From Couchioplanes caeruleus (GTDB lineage Bacteria; Actinomycetota; Actinomycetes; Mycobacteriales; Micromonosporaceae): 64,000 bases of DNA. The notes below the pieces were generated by a model. It was not told the origin of the DNA. It saw only the letters and a program-made list of their open reading frames with translations, and did not search any database. How positions within the stretch are numbered: the first letter of the stretch is position 1; each line of letters begins with the position of its first letter. Shown in pieces: positions 51,472 through 59,358 of this stretch. The translations under genes and the position numbers were made by a program. The DNA is taken from contig NZ_RJKL01000001.1 of the NCBI RefSeq assembly GCF_003751945.1, positions 7,272,501 through 7,336,500 on the forward strand. The letters run 5' to 3'.

Positions 51472-52755
51472 ATGAACTCTCGCTTCAACCTCTTGGTTCG
51501 CGCCGCGGCTGCGTCGACGCTGGCCGCCGGTGCATTCGCCGCGTTCGGCGCCCCGGCCCGTGCGGCTGACAACGTCGCGGATCTGCAGCTGACGATCACC
51601 GGCACGAAGGTCGCGGCAACGAGTTCGGGCAAGTTCGTCAAGGCGACGATCAAGAACCACGGGCCGAACACCGCCGTCGGTACGGCCATCTACTTCGCCA
51701 ACGACGATCTGGACAGCAGCAAAGTCCAGCTCGAGGTGCCGGACGCCGAGTCCTGCGAGAACGAGGGCAAGAGCTTCGTGTGCATCATCGGCGACATCGC
51801 CTCCGGCGAGTCGCTCGATCTGCCGATCAAGCTGACCCGCAAGGGCGGCACCGGCGCGGCCGGCAAGCTGTTCGCCGCGGTGGCGCACGAGGGCATTGAC
51901 AACAAGGAAGGCAACAACGTCACCGCTCGTGGCGTCGATGTCGAGGTCGGTGTCAGCGGGCCGGACCTGTACGCCGTCGCCGCGGATGTGGCATCGGACA
52001 ACAACGGCGGCAAGAAGCTGGTGGCGCCCGGTAGCGTCGCCGAACTGACGTTCGAGGTCGGCAATCAGGGCGATGTGGCCGTCGAGGGTTTCCACTTCGA
52101 CATCCATCTGCCGGAGTACGTCAGTTTCGCCGAGGAACTCGACGGCTGTGCCTACGACGCTGCGAAGACCGTGGCCACGTGCAGGTACGACGAGCTTCCG
52201 CTGGTGCCGGTGGACCAGGACGTGGCCGACGACGACCAGATCTTCTCGGCCATCGCCGGTGCAACCGACATCAAGGTCGCGGCTGACGCGCCGTCGCCGA
52301 AGGACCTCACCGGCACGGTGAAGGTGAAGGCGATCATCGGCGACGCTGGCGCCGCGGCCGGACCCGTCGCACCCGAGGCCGTGACGGAGCTACCCGAGGG
52401 CATCGTCGGCGAGAAGGCCGCAGAGGCTCCGATCGAGCAGGCTCGCCCCGTCAAGACCGGTACCGCGCTGCCGGAGGTCGACAAGAGCGACAACGCTGAC
52501 CAGTTCGTGGTCTTCGTCGGTAAGACCAGCGGCGGCGGTGGTGACAACGGGGCGGGCGGCAGTGCCGGCGGCAACGTGACAGGCGGAACCGGCGGTGCCG
52601 ACAACACCGGCGAGCTTGCCGTCACCGGCATGCAGACCGCTCTGCTGGGCGGCGCGGGCATCGCCGTGGTCGCCGTGGGCGGGCTTCTGCTGCTCAGCGC
52701 ACGCCGTCGCCGGATCGTCCTGGTGACGCCCGGAGACGAGACGTCGGCTCGCTGA
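51472..52755 (+). CDS. Sortase-anchored (LAxTG) surface protein with CARDB/DUF11-like domains
   Basis: A 427-residue exported protein. A signal peptide (LLVRAAAASTLAAGAFAAFG, cleaved after APARA) is followed by two beta-sandwich modules of about 115 residues (ADLQLTITGTKVAATSSGKF and GPDLYAVAADVASDNNGGKK), which resemble CARDB/DUF11-type adhesion repeats. A low-complexity Gly/Asn spacer (SGGGGDNGAGGSAGGNVTGG) leads to the sorting motif LAVTG (382-386), a hydrophobic helix and an RRRR tail. LAxTG motifs are recognised by class E sortases in high-GC Gram-positives. ATG 51472 is 8 bases after GGGGG. A strong terminator follows the gene. No sortase gene lies in the window. Confidence 0.85.
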   Translation: MNSRFNLLVRAAAASTLAAGAFAAFGAPARAADNVADLQLTITGTKVAATSSGKFVKATIKNHGPNTAVGTAIYFANDDLDSSKVQLEVPDAESCENEGKSFVCIIGDIASGESLDLPIKLTRKGGTGAAGKLFAAVAHEGIDNKEGNNVTARGVDVEVGVSGPDLYAVAADVASDNNGGKKLVAPGSVAELTFEVGNQGDVAVEGFHFDIHLPEYVSFAEELDGCAYDAAKTVATCRYDELPLVPVDQDVADDDQIFSAIAGATDIKVAADAPSPKDLTGTVKVKAIIGDAGAAAGPVAPEAVTELPEGIVGEKAAEAPIEQARPVKTGTALPEVDKSDNADQFVVFVGKTSGGGGDNGAGGSAGGNVTGGTGGADNTGELAVTGMQTALLGGAGIAVVAVGGLLLLSARRRRIVLVTPGDETSAR

Positions 52756-52777
52756 CGACCACCGTCGCGAAACACCA

Positions 52778-52816
52778 CGCCGTGGGCGGGGGCCCCACCC
52801 CCGCTCACGGCGTTTT
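52778..52816 (+). terminator. Strong rho-independent terminator
   Basis: A 15-bp stem (5' arm 52778-52792, 3' arm 52798-52812, one G-T pair, 5-base loop) followed by TTTT at 52813-52816, 23 bp after the LAxTG protein gene. Confidence 0.88.
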
Positions 52817-52951
52817 CGCGTACTGAGCCGGTCCACACGCGGGTGGCTGGGGACCGCACGCTGCGCACGCCCATGCTTTGACGTGCACCAGGGGAGAGGT
52901 GCCGAACGCCTAACATCGTGCGTGACGTGCGGAAACGTTCACCCCAACGTG

Positions 52952-52994
52952 CTGGGGGTCAAGGGGCCGCAGGTTCAAGTCCTGTCAGCCCGAC
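52952..52994 (+). other. 3' half of a tRNA-Pro(GGG) gene, probable attachment-site scar
   Basis: The sequence runs from an anticodon loop CTGGGGG through TCAAG (anticodon stem 3' arm), a variable loop, the T arm GCCGCAGGTTCAAGTCCTGT and acceptor strand CAGCCCG plus discriminator A and C. The 5' half is absent: the bases before the loop (CAACGTG) cannot pair with TCAAG, and no CGGGCTG acceptor arm lies upstream. Site-specific integrases commonly use the 3' half of a tRNA gene, so this looks like one end (attL or attR) of an integrated or lost element. The matching intact gene should be elsewhere in the genome. Confidence 0.7.
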
Positions 52995-53011
52995 AGTGTG
53001 TTCCGCAGTTC

Positions 53012-53044
53012 AGAAGGCTGGTACGGAGCTTGGGCCAGCCTTCT
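53012..53044. terminator. Terminator-like hairpin after the tRNA remnant
   Basis: AGAAGGCTGG (53012-53021) pairs with CCAGCCTTCT (53035-53044) around a 13-base loop, and TTCT overlaps the 3' arm. It was probably carried along with the tRNA 3' end. Confidence 0.5.
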
Positions 53045-53298
53045 TCGTGTTCCTGGGGACCGGTGGCGCACCTTGACCGCTGGTCAAGGGTGCGGCGTCG
53101 CTGACGCCGCGGCGCTCGCGGGACTAGCTGTAGTGCTCGACGTGAGAGTGCCCTGCACTATGCGCGTTGGGCATCCGCATCCGCCATCGAGCATGCGTAC
53201 CGACCGACAGAGAGCCGCCACGCTGAGGTGCTGGATGTCGCCGGACAGCGTGAAGCCGCCCCGGCCGAGGGTGGCCGGGGCGGCTTCGGGTCTCGAGG

Positions 53299-54735
53299 TT
53301 AGACGGCGGGGCTCGCGCCGCGCATCATGCCGTAGCCGGTGTTCACGGCCTGTGCGGAGCCGTCGCGTACGTATAGGAAGCTGGTGTTTGCCTGAAACAC
53401 GATCCGGGAGCCGCGGATGGCGGGGCTGGTGCCGGCCATCATCCCGTAGCCGGTGTCCTGGGCCGCCCCGGTGCTGCTACGGGTCCAGAGCATGCCGGTG
53501 TTGGCCTGGAACGCCACCGTGAAGCCGGTGCCCGAGGCGCTGATCGCCGGGCTGGTGCCGGCCATCATGCCGTAGCGGGTGTCGGTTGCCCTGCCACTGC
53601 TGTCGATCACCCAGAGGAAGCCGGTATTGGCTTGGAACGCGATGGCGTAGCCGCCGTTGGACAGCTTGGTGATGGACGGGCTGGTGCCGGGCATCATGCC
53701 GTAGCCGGTGTTCACGATCGCGCCGTTGGAGTCGCGGGTGTAGAAGAAGGTGGTGTTGGCCTGCATGGCGATGCGCCAGCTGCTGGTGTTGCCGGCGATC
53801 GATGGGCTGGTGCCGCGCATCATGCCCAGTCGGGTGTCGAAGGTCGCGCCGGTGGCGGTGTTACGGGTCCACAGGAACCCGGTGTTGGCCTGGAAGGCGA
53901 CCTGACCGCCGGAGATCGCCGGGCTGGTGCCGGCCATCATCCCGTAGCCGGTGTTGGTCATGACGCCACTGGCGCTGCGGGTGTAGAGGAAACTCGTGTT
54001 CGCTTGGAACGCGACCTGACCGTCGGAGGTCGCGGGGCTGGTGCCTGTCATCATTCCGTACTGGGTGTTGACGCTGCGGCCGGCCGAGTCACGGTGGTAC
54101 AGGAAGCTGGTGTTGGCCTGGAATGCCACCGGCGCCGGGCTGGAATACGTCACGGACGTACTGGCGGGATAGCTGGCCCGCGGCACGGCCAGGTAGTCGG
54201 GGTCGCTTGGCGCGCCAGGCGACGGGAACCAATCGGTCCTGTCGTCGTCGTTGTCGGCGTACCAGATGTCCTGGCAGCGCACCTCCCCGTTGCGTCGCAA
54301 GCAGCCACGTACCGCCCGGTGCGCGCCGTCGATGCGGGGCGTGGACATCCAGCCATAAGCGCTACCTGCGAACGTCTCGCAGTAGTCCCATGTGCCGCCG
54401 ATTCTGGCCACGTCGTCGTTGCTCGGCCAATTGTGGTCGGATCTGGGACCGCGCACCTCGAAGTTGGAGCGGTCGATGGACAGCACGTCGCCTGGCTTCA
54501 GCTCGGCATTGACGTACGCCGAGGCGTTGGCTGAGTCGCTCATCAGGGTCACTGGCGTGCCGTGCAGGATCGCGTAGTTGATCGGGCGGTCGGGCCCGAA
54601 CCCGGACTTCTGCGTGTGGCAGTAGCTCGCTGCGTGCGCGGGATTCGGCAGCGCCACCTCGAGCATCGAGACAACGGATATCGCGGCAACGACGGCCGCT
54701 GCCGCCTTTCGCCGACCGTAGCGGCCGAAAATCAT
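53299..54735 (-). CDS. Secreted protein with seven tandem 'QANT...GMM.GTSP' repeats
   Basis: A 478-residue exported protein; ATG 54735 follows GAGAGGGA. The signal peptide is VVAAISVVSMLEVALPNPAHA. Residues 38-195 form a Cys-containing N-terminal domain (SYCHTQKSGFGPDRPINYAI, GTWDYCETFAGSAYGWMSTP). The rest is seven near-identical repeats of about 38-46 residues, each like VAFQANTSFLYTRSASGVMT-NTGYGMMAGTSPAIS. The invariant cores are QANT, YxR or WxR and GMMxGTSP. Seven copies suggest a closed seven-bladed beta-propeller, perhaps sugar-binding like tectonins, though I cannot assign the fold securely. Similar repeats occur in other actinomycete secreted proteins. It is monocistronic. Confidence 0.82.
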   Translation of the reverse strand: MIFGRYGRRKAAAAVVAAISVVSMLEVALPNPAHAASYCHTQKSGFGPDRPINYAILHGTPVTLMSDSANASAYVNAELKPGDVLSIDRSNFEVRGPRSDHNWPSNDDVARIGGTWDYCETFAGSAYGWMSTPRIDGAHRAVRGCLRRNGEVRCQDIWYADNDDDRTDWFPSPGAPSDPDYLAVPRASYPASTSVTYSSPAPVAFQANTSFLYHRDSAGRSVNTQYGMMTGTSPATSDGQVAFQANTSFLYTRSASGVMTNTGYGMMAGTSPAISGGQVAFQANTGFLWTRNTATGATFDTRLGMMRGTSPSIAGNTSSWRIAMQANTTFFYTRDSNGAIVNTGYGMMPGTSPSITKLSNGGYAIAFQANTGFLWVIDSSGRATDTRYGMMAGTSPAISASGTGFTVAFQANTGMLWTRSSTGAAQDTGYGMMAGTSPAIRGSRIVFQANTSFLYVRDGSAQAVNTGYGMMRGASPAV

Positions 54736-55506
54736 GTCTTCCCTCTCCGATAGGGTACGAACGGTCGGGCGTCGAACAGCATACGAGGACGTAAAACGCT
54801 TTCCGATATGCCGGACGTTACCGCGACACTGCAATGAATGGTGCGAGGCCTTTTGGCCGGGCGAGACCATAACACCTGTGTCGCCGCTGCCCAACACTCA
54901 GCGATTGCCGGAAAAGGCCATGGCTGAGTCTCCTCTCAGAAGGCTGCGAAGCCTAAGGATCACATCTGTCACATCCAGCATCACCTGTCACTGTGATGGC
55001 GCTTTCAACACGTCAGTGCAGCTCGGGCATGCTCTCCTCGTCCGTTAGGTCGAACCTTGCAACTCAACGGCCATAGGGCCATGTTTCTGTGGTTCATGGC
55101 GATGGTTCCTTGTTGCTTGACGATTTATGACGACAGCGGTGCAGGCGTTCCTTGCTGTCCAGGTGCACCCGCAATCGTCACTCTTCCCGCCGGGCCAATG
55201 GAAGCGTTACATCCACAACGGCTTTGCCGGCTTCGCCTGTGCTCTGATCCCTGACGACGAATGATCAACGGACCAATCCCAACGAGCAAGCCTGTGCGGG
55301 CGTTTCCTGGCCACGCCCTTGTCGAGCACGGTCTTGGAAACCGCCAGATAATCAGCCTGTCGGTCGGGCTGGCGAGAGCCGAGCTGGGGACCATATGGGA
55401 CCACACGCTAAGCACGACAGCGCGCGAGGCCTGAACACTTGATATTTGAGTGAGCTTCAAATACAGCGCTTGACGTACAGAAACGCCAACATCACCGGGC
55501 TGGGGG
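54736..55506. other. 770-bp stretch without a recognisable gene
   Basis: Lower in GC than its surroundings. Short frames on both strands have no family resemblance. It contains the AT-rich palindrome listed next and borders a cluster of decayed genes. Confidence 0.4.
55443..55463. promoter_or_regulatory. AT-rich palindrome, orphan operator candidate
   Basis: TATTTGA-GTGAGCT-TCAAATA is a perfect 7-bp inverted repeat with a 7-base spacer. It is conspicuous in a GC-rich region and resembles TetR/MarR operators. The gene it would have controlled may be gone. Confidence 0.4.
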
Positions 55507-55768
55507 TCATGGGTTCCAGGTGCCTTTGGAGCCGCCGATCGTGACGGTGACGGCGGCTCTGCCGACGAGGGTTGCGGTGTTGCCGTCCACGTTGATGGCG
55601 ACGTTCTTCTCCTGGATGTCGTGGTAGGTGAAGTCGCCGGAGAGCGGCCACGATGGTGAGTGCGGCGATGGAGATGCCGGCTCGGCGGCTGCGTCCTGGT
55701 GTGGGCATCGTGGGCGTCGGCGCGGTCGAGTTCGGTGGTGGCGGGCCGTCGGCGCTGGTGGGGCTCAT
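55507..55768 (-). pseudogene. Fused remnant ending in an NTF2/SnoaL-like tail
   Basis: From ATG 55768, whose ATGA overlaps the upstream SDR stop, the frame reads MSPTSADGPPPPNSTAPTPT and a hydrophobic segment AGISIAALTIVAAL. Then, in another frame, SGDFTYHDIQEKNVAINVDG, TATLVGRAAVTVTIGGSKGT and WNP stop at 55507. The second part matches the end of nuclear-transport-factor-2-like (SnoaL-type) proteins, whose first two thirds are missing. It appears to be two genes joined by a deletion. Confidence 0.65.
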
Positions 55769-56135
55769 TGGCTGAGCCCGAGCCGGCCGGCGTTCATGGC
55801 GTCGATGACGCCGCCGTCGATGAGCAGGTCGCTGCCGGTGACGAAGCCGGCTTCCAGGAGTAGGCGGCGGCGGTGGCGACCTCGTCGGTGGTGCCGACCC
55901 GACCGGATGCCGAGTTCTTGATCATTGCTTGGTAGCCGGCGGCGCCGGGACCGGACATCTCCTCCTTGGCCAAGGGGGTGAGGATGATCCCGGGGCTGAT
56001 CGAGTTGACCCGGGCGCCGCGTTCGCCCCAGGCGACGGCGGCGGCCTGCACGCGCAGGTGGTTGGCCCGCTTGGGCAGCGCGTACGCGGCACCGGAGTCG
56101 GTGACGGCGTCGGGGCCGAGGAATGGCAGTGCCAT
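55765..56135 (-). pseudogene. Short-chain dehydrogenase (SDR) C-terminal fragment
   Basis: Contains the SDR active-site segment YALPKRANHLRVQAAAVAWG (YxxxK), then GARVNSISPGIILTPLAKEE, GRVGTTDEVATAAAY and, after a one-base frame change near 55855, LLEAGFVTGSDLLIDGGVID. The Rossmann N-terminal half is missing: upstream it abuts an MFS fragment. It is nonfunctional. Its end overlaps the next start (ATGA), so the original layout was an operon. Confidence 0.78.
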
Positions 56136-56310
56136 CAGAGCAGCGCGGTGCCGAGCGACCCACCGACCTGCTGCATGGCGTTGACCGCCGCCCCGGCGGC
56201 ACCCGCGTCGGCCGGCTCGACACCGGCGGTCGCGGTGCCCATCGCCAGGCCGGTGACGCAGCCGAGCCCGAAGGACATCAGCAGGCGGACACCGAATCCC
56301 GCCTCGGCTT
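56135..56310 (-). pseudogene. MFS transporter fragment
   Basis: LLMSFGLGCVTGLAMGTATA then GVEPADAGAAGAAVNAMQQV and GGSLGTALL match helices 10-11 of DHA2-type MFS exporters. Upstream (residues reading MLAFDRFLQVRKAAEAEAG) the homology is lost. The fragment ends at the junction with the SDR remnant. Confidence 0.7.
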
Positions 56311-56751
56311 CCGCAGCCTTACGGACCTGCAGGAACCGGTCGAACGCGAGCATGCGGATCGGCAGGGACCGCACTCCTGTGATGTGCTCGAGATTGGCCG
56401 GAACCTTTTCGTAAATTTTGGGAAACGGAGTCGTCGCTGCCAGGTTAAATGTCCTCTGATGAAATCAGTGGTTGGCCTCAGGCATGCCGAAAGCATGGCC
56501 ATCTCTTGGGAAACCCCTGGTCAGCAGGGGTCTGCGCGACGTATGGCAAACCCGGACGTGATGCAAGACATCTGAGGAAAAGATAAGAAACAGTAAAGGA
56601 ATCACCTTTCGGTGATCTGAAGCACGATTCCTACCGTCCGGTAACTTCATCTGCCTAGTTTTGCGTCGATGCGTCCAGGACGTATTGCCTACACATCTGT
56701 CGGTGCCAATTCCGAGCGGCGTTTCCCGCCGCATCGAGTACGGAGGACAAG
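56311..56751. other. Leader region of the carbonic anhydrase gene
   Basis: No gene recognised. At 56597-56632 a nested hairpin is formed by AGGAAT...ATTCCT enclosing CACC-TTTC-GGTG, about 120 bp before the carbonic anhydrase start. It could be an operator or attenuator. ACGGAGGACAAG before ATG 56752 is the ribosome site. Confidence 0.45.
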
Positions 56752-57348
56752 ATGAGGAACCTGAACGACAGCGCACGCAGCTTTCGGCAGCGCGCCGAAC
56801 AGCAGGGCTGGGACCTCCAGACCCTCGTCGCGGGTCAGCGTCCGGAGGTGCTGTTCATTTCGTGCTCGGACTCCCGGGTGATGCCGGCGCACATCACCCA
56901 GGCGACCCCGGGCGACCTTTTCGAGCTGCGCACCGCTGGCAACATCGTCCCGGTCTACGACGGCAGACAGCGGTCCGGCGAGGCAGCGACCATCGAGTAC
57001 GCGGTGAGCGTGCTGGAGGTGTCGCAGATCGTCGTCTGCGGCCATTCCCACTGCGGTGCGGTGGCGGCCCTCGTGGACGGCGACGACCTCGTCCACCTTC
57101 CCTCGTTGCACCGCTGGCTGGCGCAACACCGGGACGTCGTCGCCTCGGTCGGGTCGTCGCTGACCGGCGAGCCGGGCCTCGTGGTCGTCGGGCAGCACCA
57201 CGCCGTCACCCAGATGGAACGGCTCCGGCGCTATCCCGAGGTTCGCGACCGGGTCCGGGACGGCAGCCTCACGCTGACCGCCTGGTTCTACGACCTCGCC
57301 ACCGGCCGGGTTCAGGCCTGGGCTGGCGACCGGTTCCAGACCCTGTAG
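56752..57348 (+). CDS. Beta-class carbonic anhydrase
   Basis: A 198-residue zinc enzyme interconverting CO2 and bicarbonate in the cytoplasm. Zinc ligands Cys38 (ISCSDSR), His98 and Cys101 (CGHSHCGA) are present, with the Asp40-Arg42 dyad that gates the active site. The AGNIV motif (62-66) and the C-terminal VLVV-type strand (GLVVVGQHHAV) fit the family. ATG 56752 has GGAGGA 6 bases upstream. It is followed after 11 bp by a SulP-type anion transporter, so the pair probably supplies or scavenges bicarbonate. Length is normal for the class. Confidence 0.95.
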   Translation: MRNLNDSARSFRQRAEQQGWDLQTLVAGQRPEVLFISCSDSRVMPAHITQATPGDLFELRTAGNIVPVYDGRQRSGEAATIEYAVSVLEVSQIVVCGHSHCGAVAALVDGDDLVHLPSLHRWLAQHRDVVASVGSSLTGEPGLVVVGQHHAVTQMERLRRYPEVRDRVRDGSLTLTAWFYDLATGRVQAWAGDRFQTL

Positions 57349-57359
57349 GCGGGATAGGC

Positions 57360-59018
57360 ATGACTCAGGACAACCCGCAGTTCCGGCAGGCCGTCGTGGA
57401 CCGTACACCGGGCATTGGCCTCGGCGTGGGTCGGGGCGGCGACCCCAGTCACTCCGACCATCGCGGGTACGCCGCCCCGGATCGTTCGACCGCCCGCTTC
57501 CCGGGACGGCACCGGCCGCGCGACCGCCGTACCCCCGTGACCGTGGGGACGGTCGTGCAGGACTTCCTCGCCTCGATCGTCGTGTTTCTCGTCGCCCTGC
57601 CGCTTTGCATCGGAGTCGCCGTGGCCTCGGGTGTGAGTCCCGAGGTGGGCGTCATCACCGGCATCGTCGGCGGGATCGTCGCCGGGATGCTGCCCGGTAG
57701 CAGCCTTCAGGTGTCCGGACCCGCAGCGGGACTGACGGTGCTGGTGTTCGGCGCCGTGCAGGAATACGGGGTGGGGGCGCTCGGCGCCATCGTGCTCGGC
57801 GCCGGGATCGTCCAGATAGTCATGGGGATCTGCCGCATCGGCCGGTGGTTCCAGGCGATCACCCTCTCCGTAGTGCAGGGCATGCTCGCGGGCATCGGAC
57901 TGCTCATCCTGGTAGGCCAGCTGTATCCGCTCGCCGACCGTAAGGCGCCGGGCCAAGCGCTGGCCAACCTCGCCGGCATCCCGGAACTGGTCAGCACCGT
58001 CGCCGGCGACCGGCGCTATGCCACCGCGGCAGTGCTCGGCATCGCCGGACTACTGATCATCGTCTGCTGGAAGTACACGCCGAAGTTCCTCCGGAAGGTG
58101 CCGGGGCCGCTCGCCGCGGTCGTCGTGGTCGCCTCGCTCGTTGCCGTGTTCGACCTGCCGGTCAACAAGCTCACCGTCGGCTCGCTGCTGGACGCTGTCT
58201 CGCTGCCGACCGCGGGAATATTCACCGACCTGGCCGACCCCGGCCTGGTCGGTATGATCTTCGCCTTCGCGCTGATCGCCTCGGCGGAGAGTCTGTTCAG
58301 CGCCTCAGCGGTGGACCGGATGCACACCGGCCCGCGTACGAACTACAACGTGGAGCTGGTCGCCCAGGGCGCCGGCAACGCGGCCTCCGGTCTGCTCGGC
58401 GCGCTACCGATGACCGCGGTCATCGTGCGCAGCGCCGCCAACGTCCACGCCGGCGCCCGGACCAAGCTCTCCCGGATTCTGCACGGGGTCTGGATGCTTC
58501 TCTTCGTCCTGGCCGCGCCCGGGCTTCTTTCGCTGATCCCGATCACAGTGTTGGCCGCCATCCTGGTGCACAGCGGGTGGAAGCTGCTGAACCCGATGCA
58601 GTTCCGCGCGATGCGGCGGCAGAACGTCGGCGAGGCAGTGATCGCGTATCTCACCACGGCCGCGATCATCGCCACTGACCTGCTCGAAGGTGTCGTCATC
58701 GGCATGGTCGCCACCATGGTCAAGCTGGCATGGAGTATGTCGCACATGTCGATGAGTGTGGACCGGCAGGAGGAGTGGACGGTGCTCCGCCTCACCGGCA
58801 GCGCCACGTTCCTTCGACTGCCGAACCTGCTGGAGAAGCTGGAGTCACTCAGCGGCAGCCACGTGCACGTCGACCTGAGTCGGGTGTTTCACCTCGACAT
58901 CGCCGCCCGCAGCGCCATCGAGACGTGGGCCGGCCGATGCCGTACCGAGGGCACCGCGGTACGCGTCACCCTCCCGCACGGGGCGGACCCGGACTTCGCG
59001 CCGCTCGACGCGCACTGA
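57360..59018 (+). CDS. SulP-family anion (bicarbonate/sulfate-type) transporter with STAS domain
   Basis: A 552-residue membrane protein. ATG 57360 opens a basic, disordered N-terminus of about 58 residues. Then come about 12-14 helices with the SulP signature (VGTVVQDFLASIVVFLVALP, LCIGVAVASGVSPEVGVITG, SSLQVSGPAAGLTVLVFGAV, where the GPAAG turn fits the substrate site), GLLGALPMTAVIVRSAANVH at helix 10, and a C-terminal STAS domain (about 470-552; LTGSATFLRLPNLLEKLESL, HVHVDLSRVFHLDIAARSAI). SulP proteins coupled to carbonic anhydrases commonly carry bicarbonate. The frame is also open upstream of 57360, but there it overlaps the carbonic anhydrase. It forms an operon with that gene. Confidence 0.93.
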   Translation: MTQDNPQFRQAVVDRTPGIGLGVGRGGDPSHSDHRGYAAPDRSTARFPGRHRPRDRRTPVTVGTVVQDFLASIVVFLVALPLCIGVAVASGVSPEVGVITGIVGGIVAGMLPGSSLQVSGPAAGLTVLVFGAVQEYGVGALGAIVLGAGIVQIVMGICRIGRWFQAITLSVVQGMLAGIGLLILVGQLYPLADRKAPGQALANLAGIPELVSTVAGDRRYATAAVLGIAGLLIIVCWKYTPKFLRKVPGPLAAVVVVASLVAVFDLPVNKLTVGSLLDAVSLPTAGIFTDLADPGLVGMIFAFALIASAESLFSASAVDRMHTGPRTNYNVELVAQGAGNAASGLLGALPMTAVIVRSAANVHAGARTKLSRILHGVWMLLFVLAAPGLLSLIPITVLAAILVHSGWKLLNPMQFRAMRRQNVGEAVIAYLTTAAIIATDLLEGVVIGMVATMVKLAWSMSHMSMSVDRQEEWTVLRLTGSATFLRLPNLLEKLESLSGSHVHVDLSRVFHLDIAARSAIETWAGRCRTEGTAVRVTLPHGADPDFAPLDAH

Positions 59019-59039
59019 GTGGGCGCGGCGATATTCGGG

Positions 59040-59320
59040 CCGATGTTGCTGGTCGACCGGGCCGGTGGTGACGGGCTGAAGCTGACCGGTGAGGGCGGGC
59101 TGTTGCCGAGGCTGACCAAGCGGGTCCTGGAGTTGCGCTCGAGGATGAGATCACCGATCACGTCGGCTACGACAAGCACGATCCCGGGGGCCAGGGCAGC
59201 GGCAACTCCCGCAACGGGCACCGCGCCAAGACGGTGCTGACCGATGTCGGCTCAGTCGAGGTGCGGGTGCCCCGCGATGTCACCGGCACGTTCGAGCCGC
59301 AGATCGTTCGCAAGCCGGCA
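59040..59320 (+). pseudogene. IS256-family transposase N-terminal fragment
   Basis: Reads RLTKRVLE, then after a frameshift EDEITDHVGYDKHDPGGQGS, GNSRNGHRAKTVLTDVGSVE and VRVPRDVTGTFEPQIVRK, the conserved N-terminal third of IS256 (mutator-type) transposases. The catalytic DDE core is missing. The frame then runs on without homology, overlapping the end of the convergent EAL-HDOD gene. Confidence 0.82.
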
Positions 59321-59358
59321 GACGGCAGCGCTCTGTGCCGAAGCGACCGAGTCGTGCG

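Noticed and set aside
52905..52994. A complete tRNA gene
   Set aside because: Only the 3' half is present; no acceptor 5' strand, D arm or matching anticodon stem could be found upstream.
53299..54200. Regularly spaced repeats considered as a CRISPR-like array
   Set aside because: The repeats are in frame, encode a conserved peptide motif and have diverged copies without unique spacers; no cas genes nearby.
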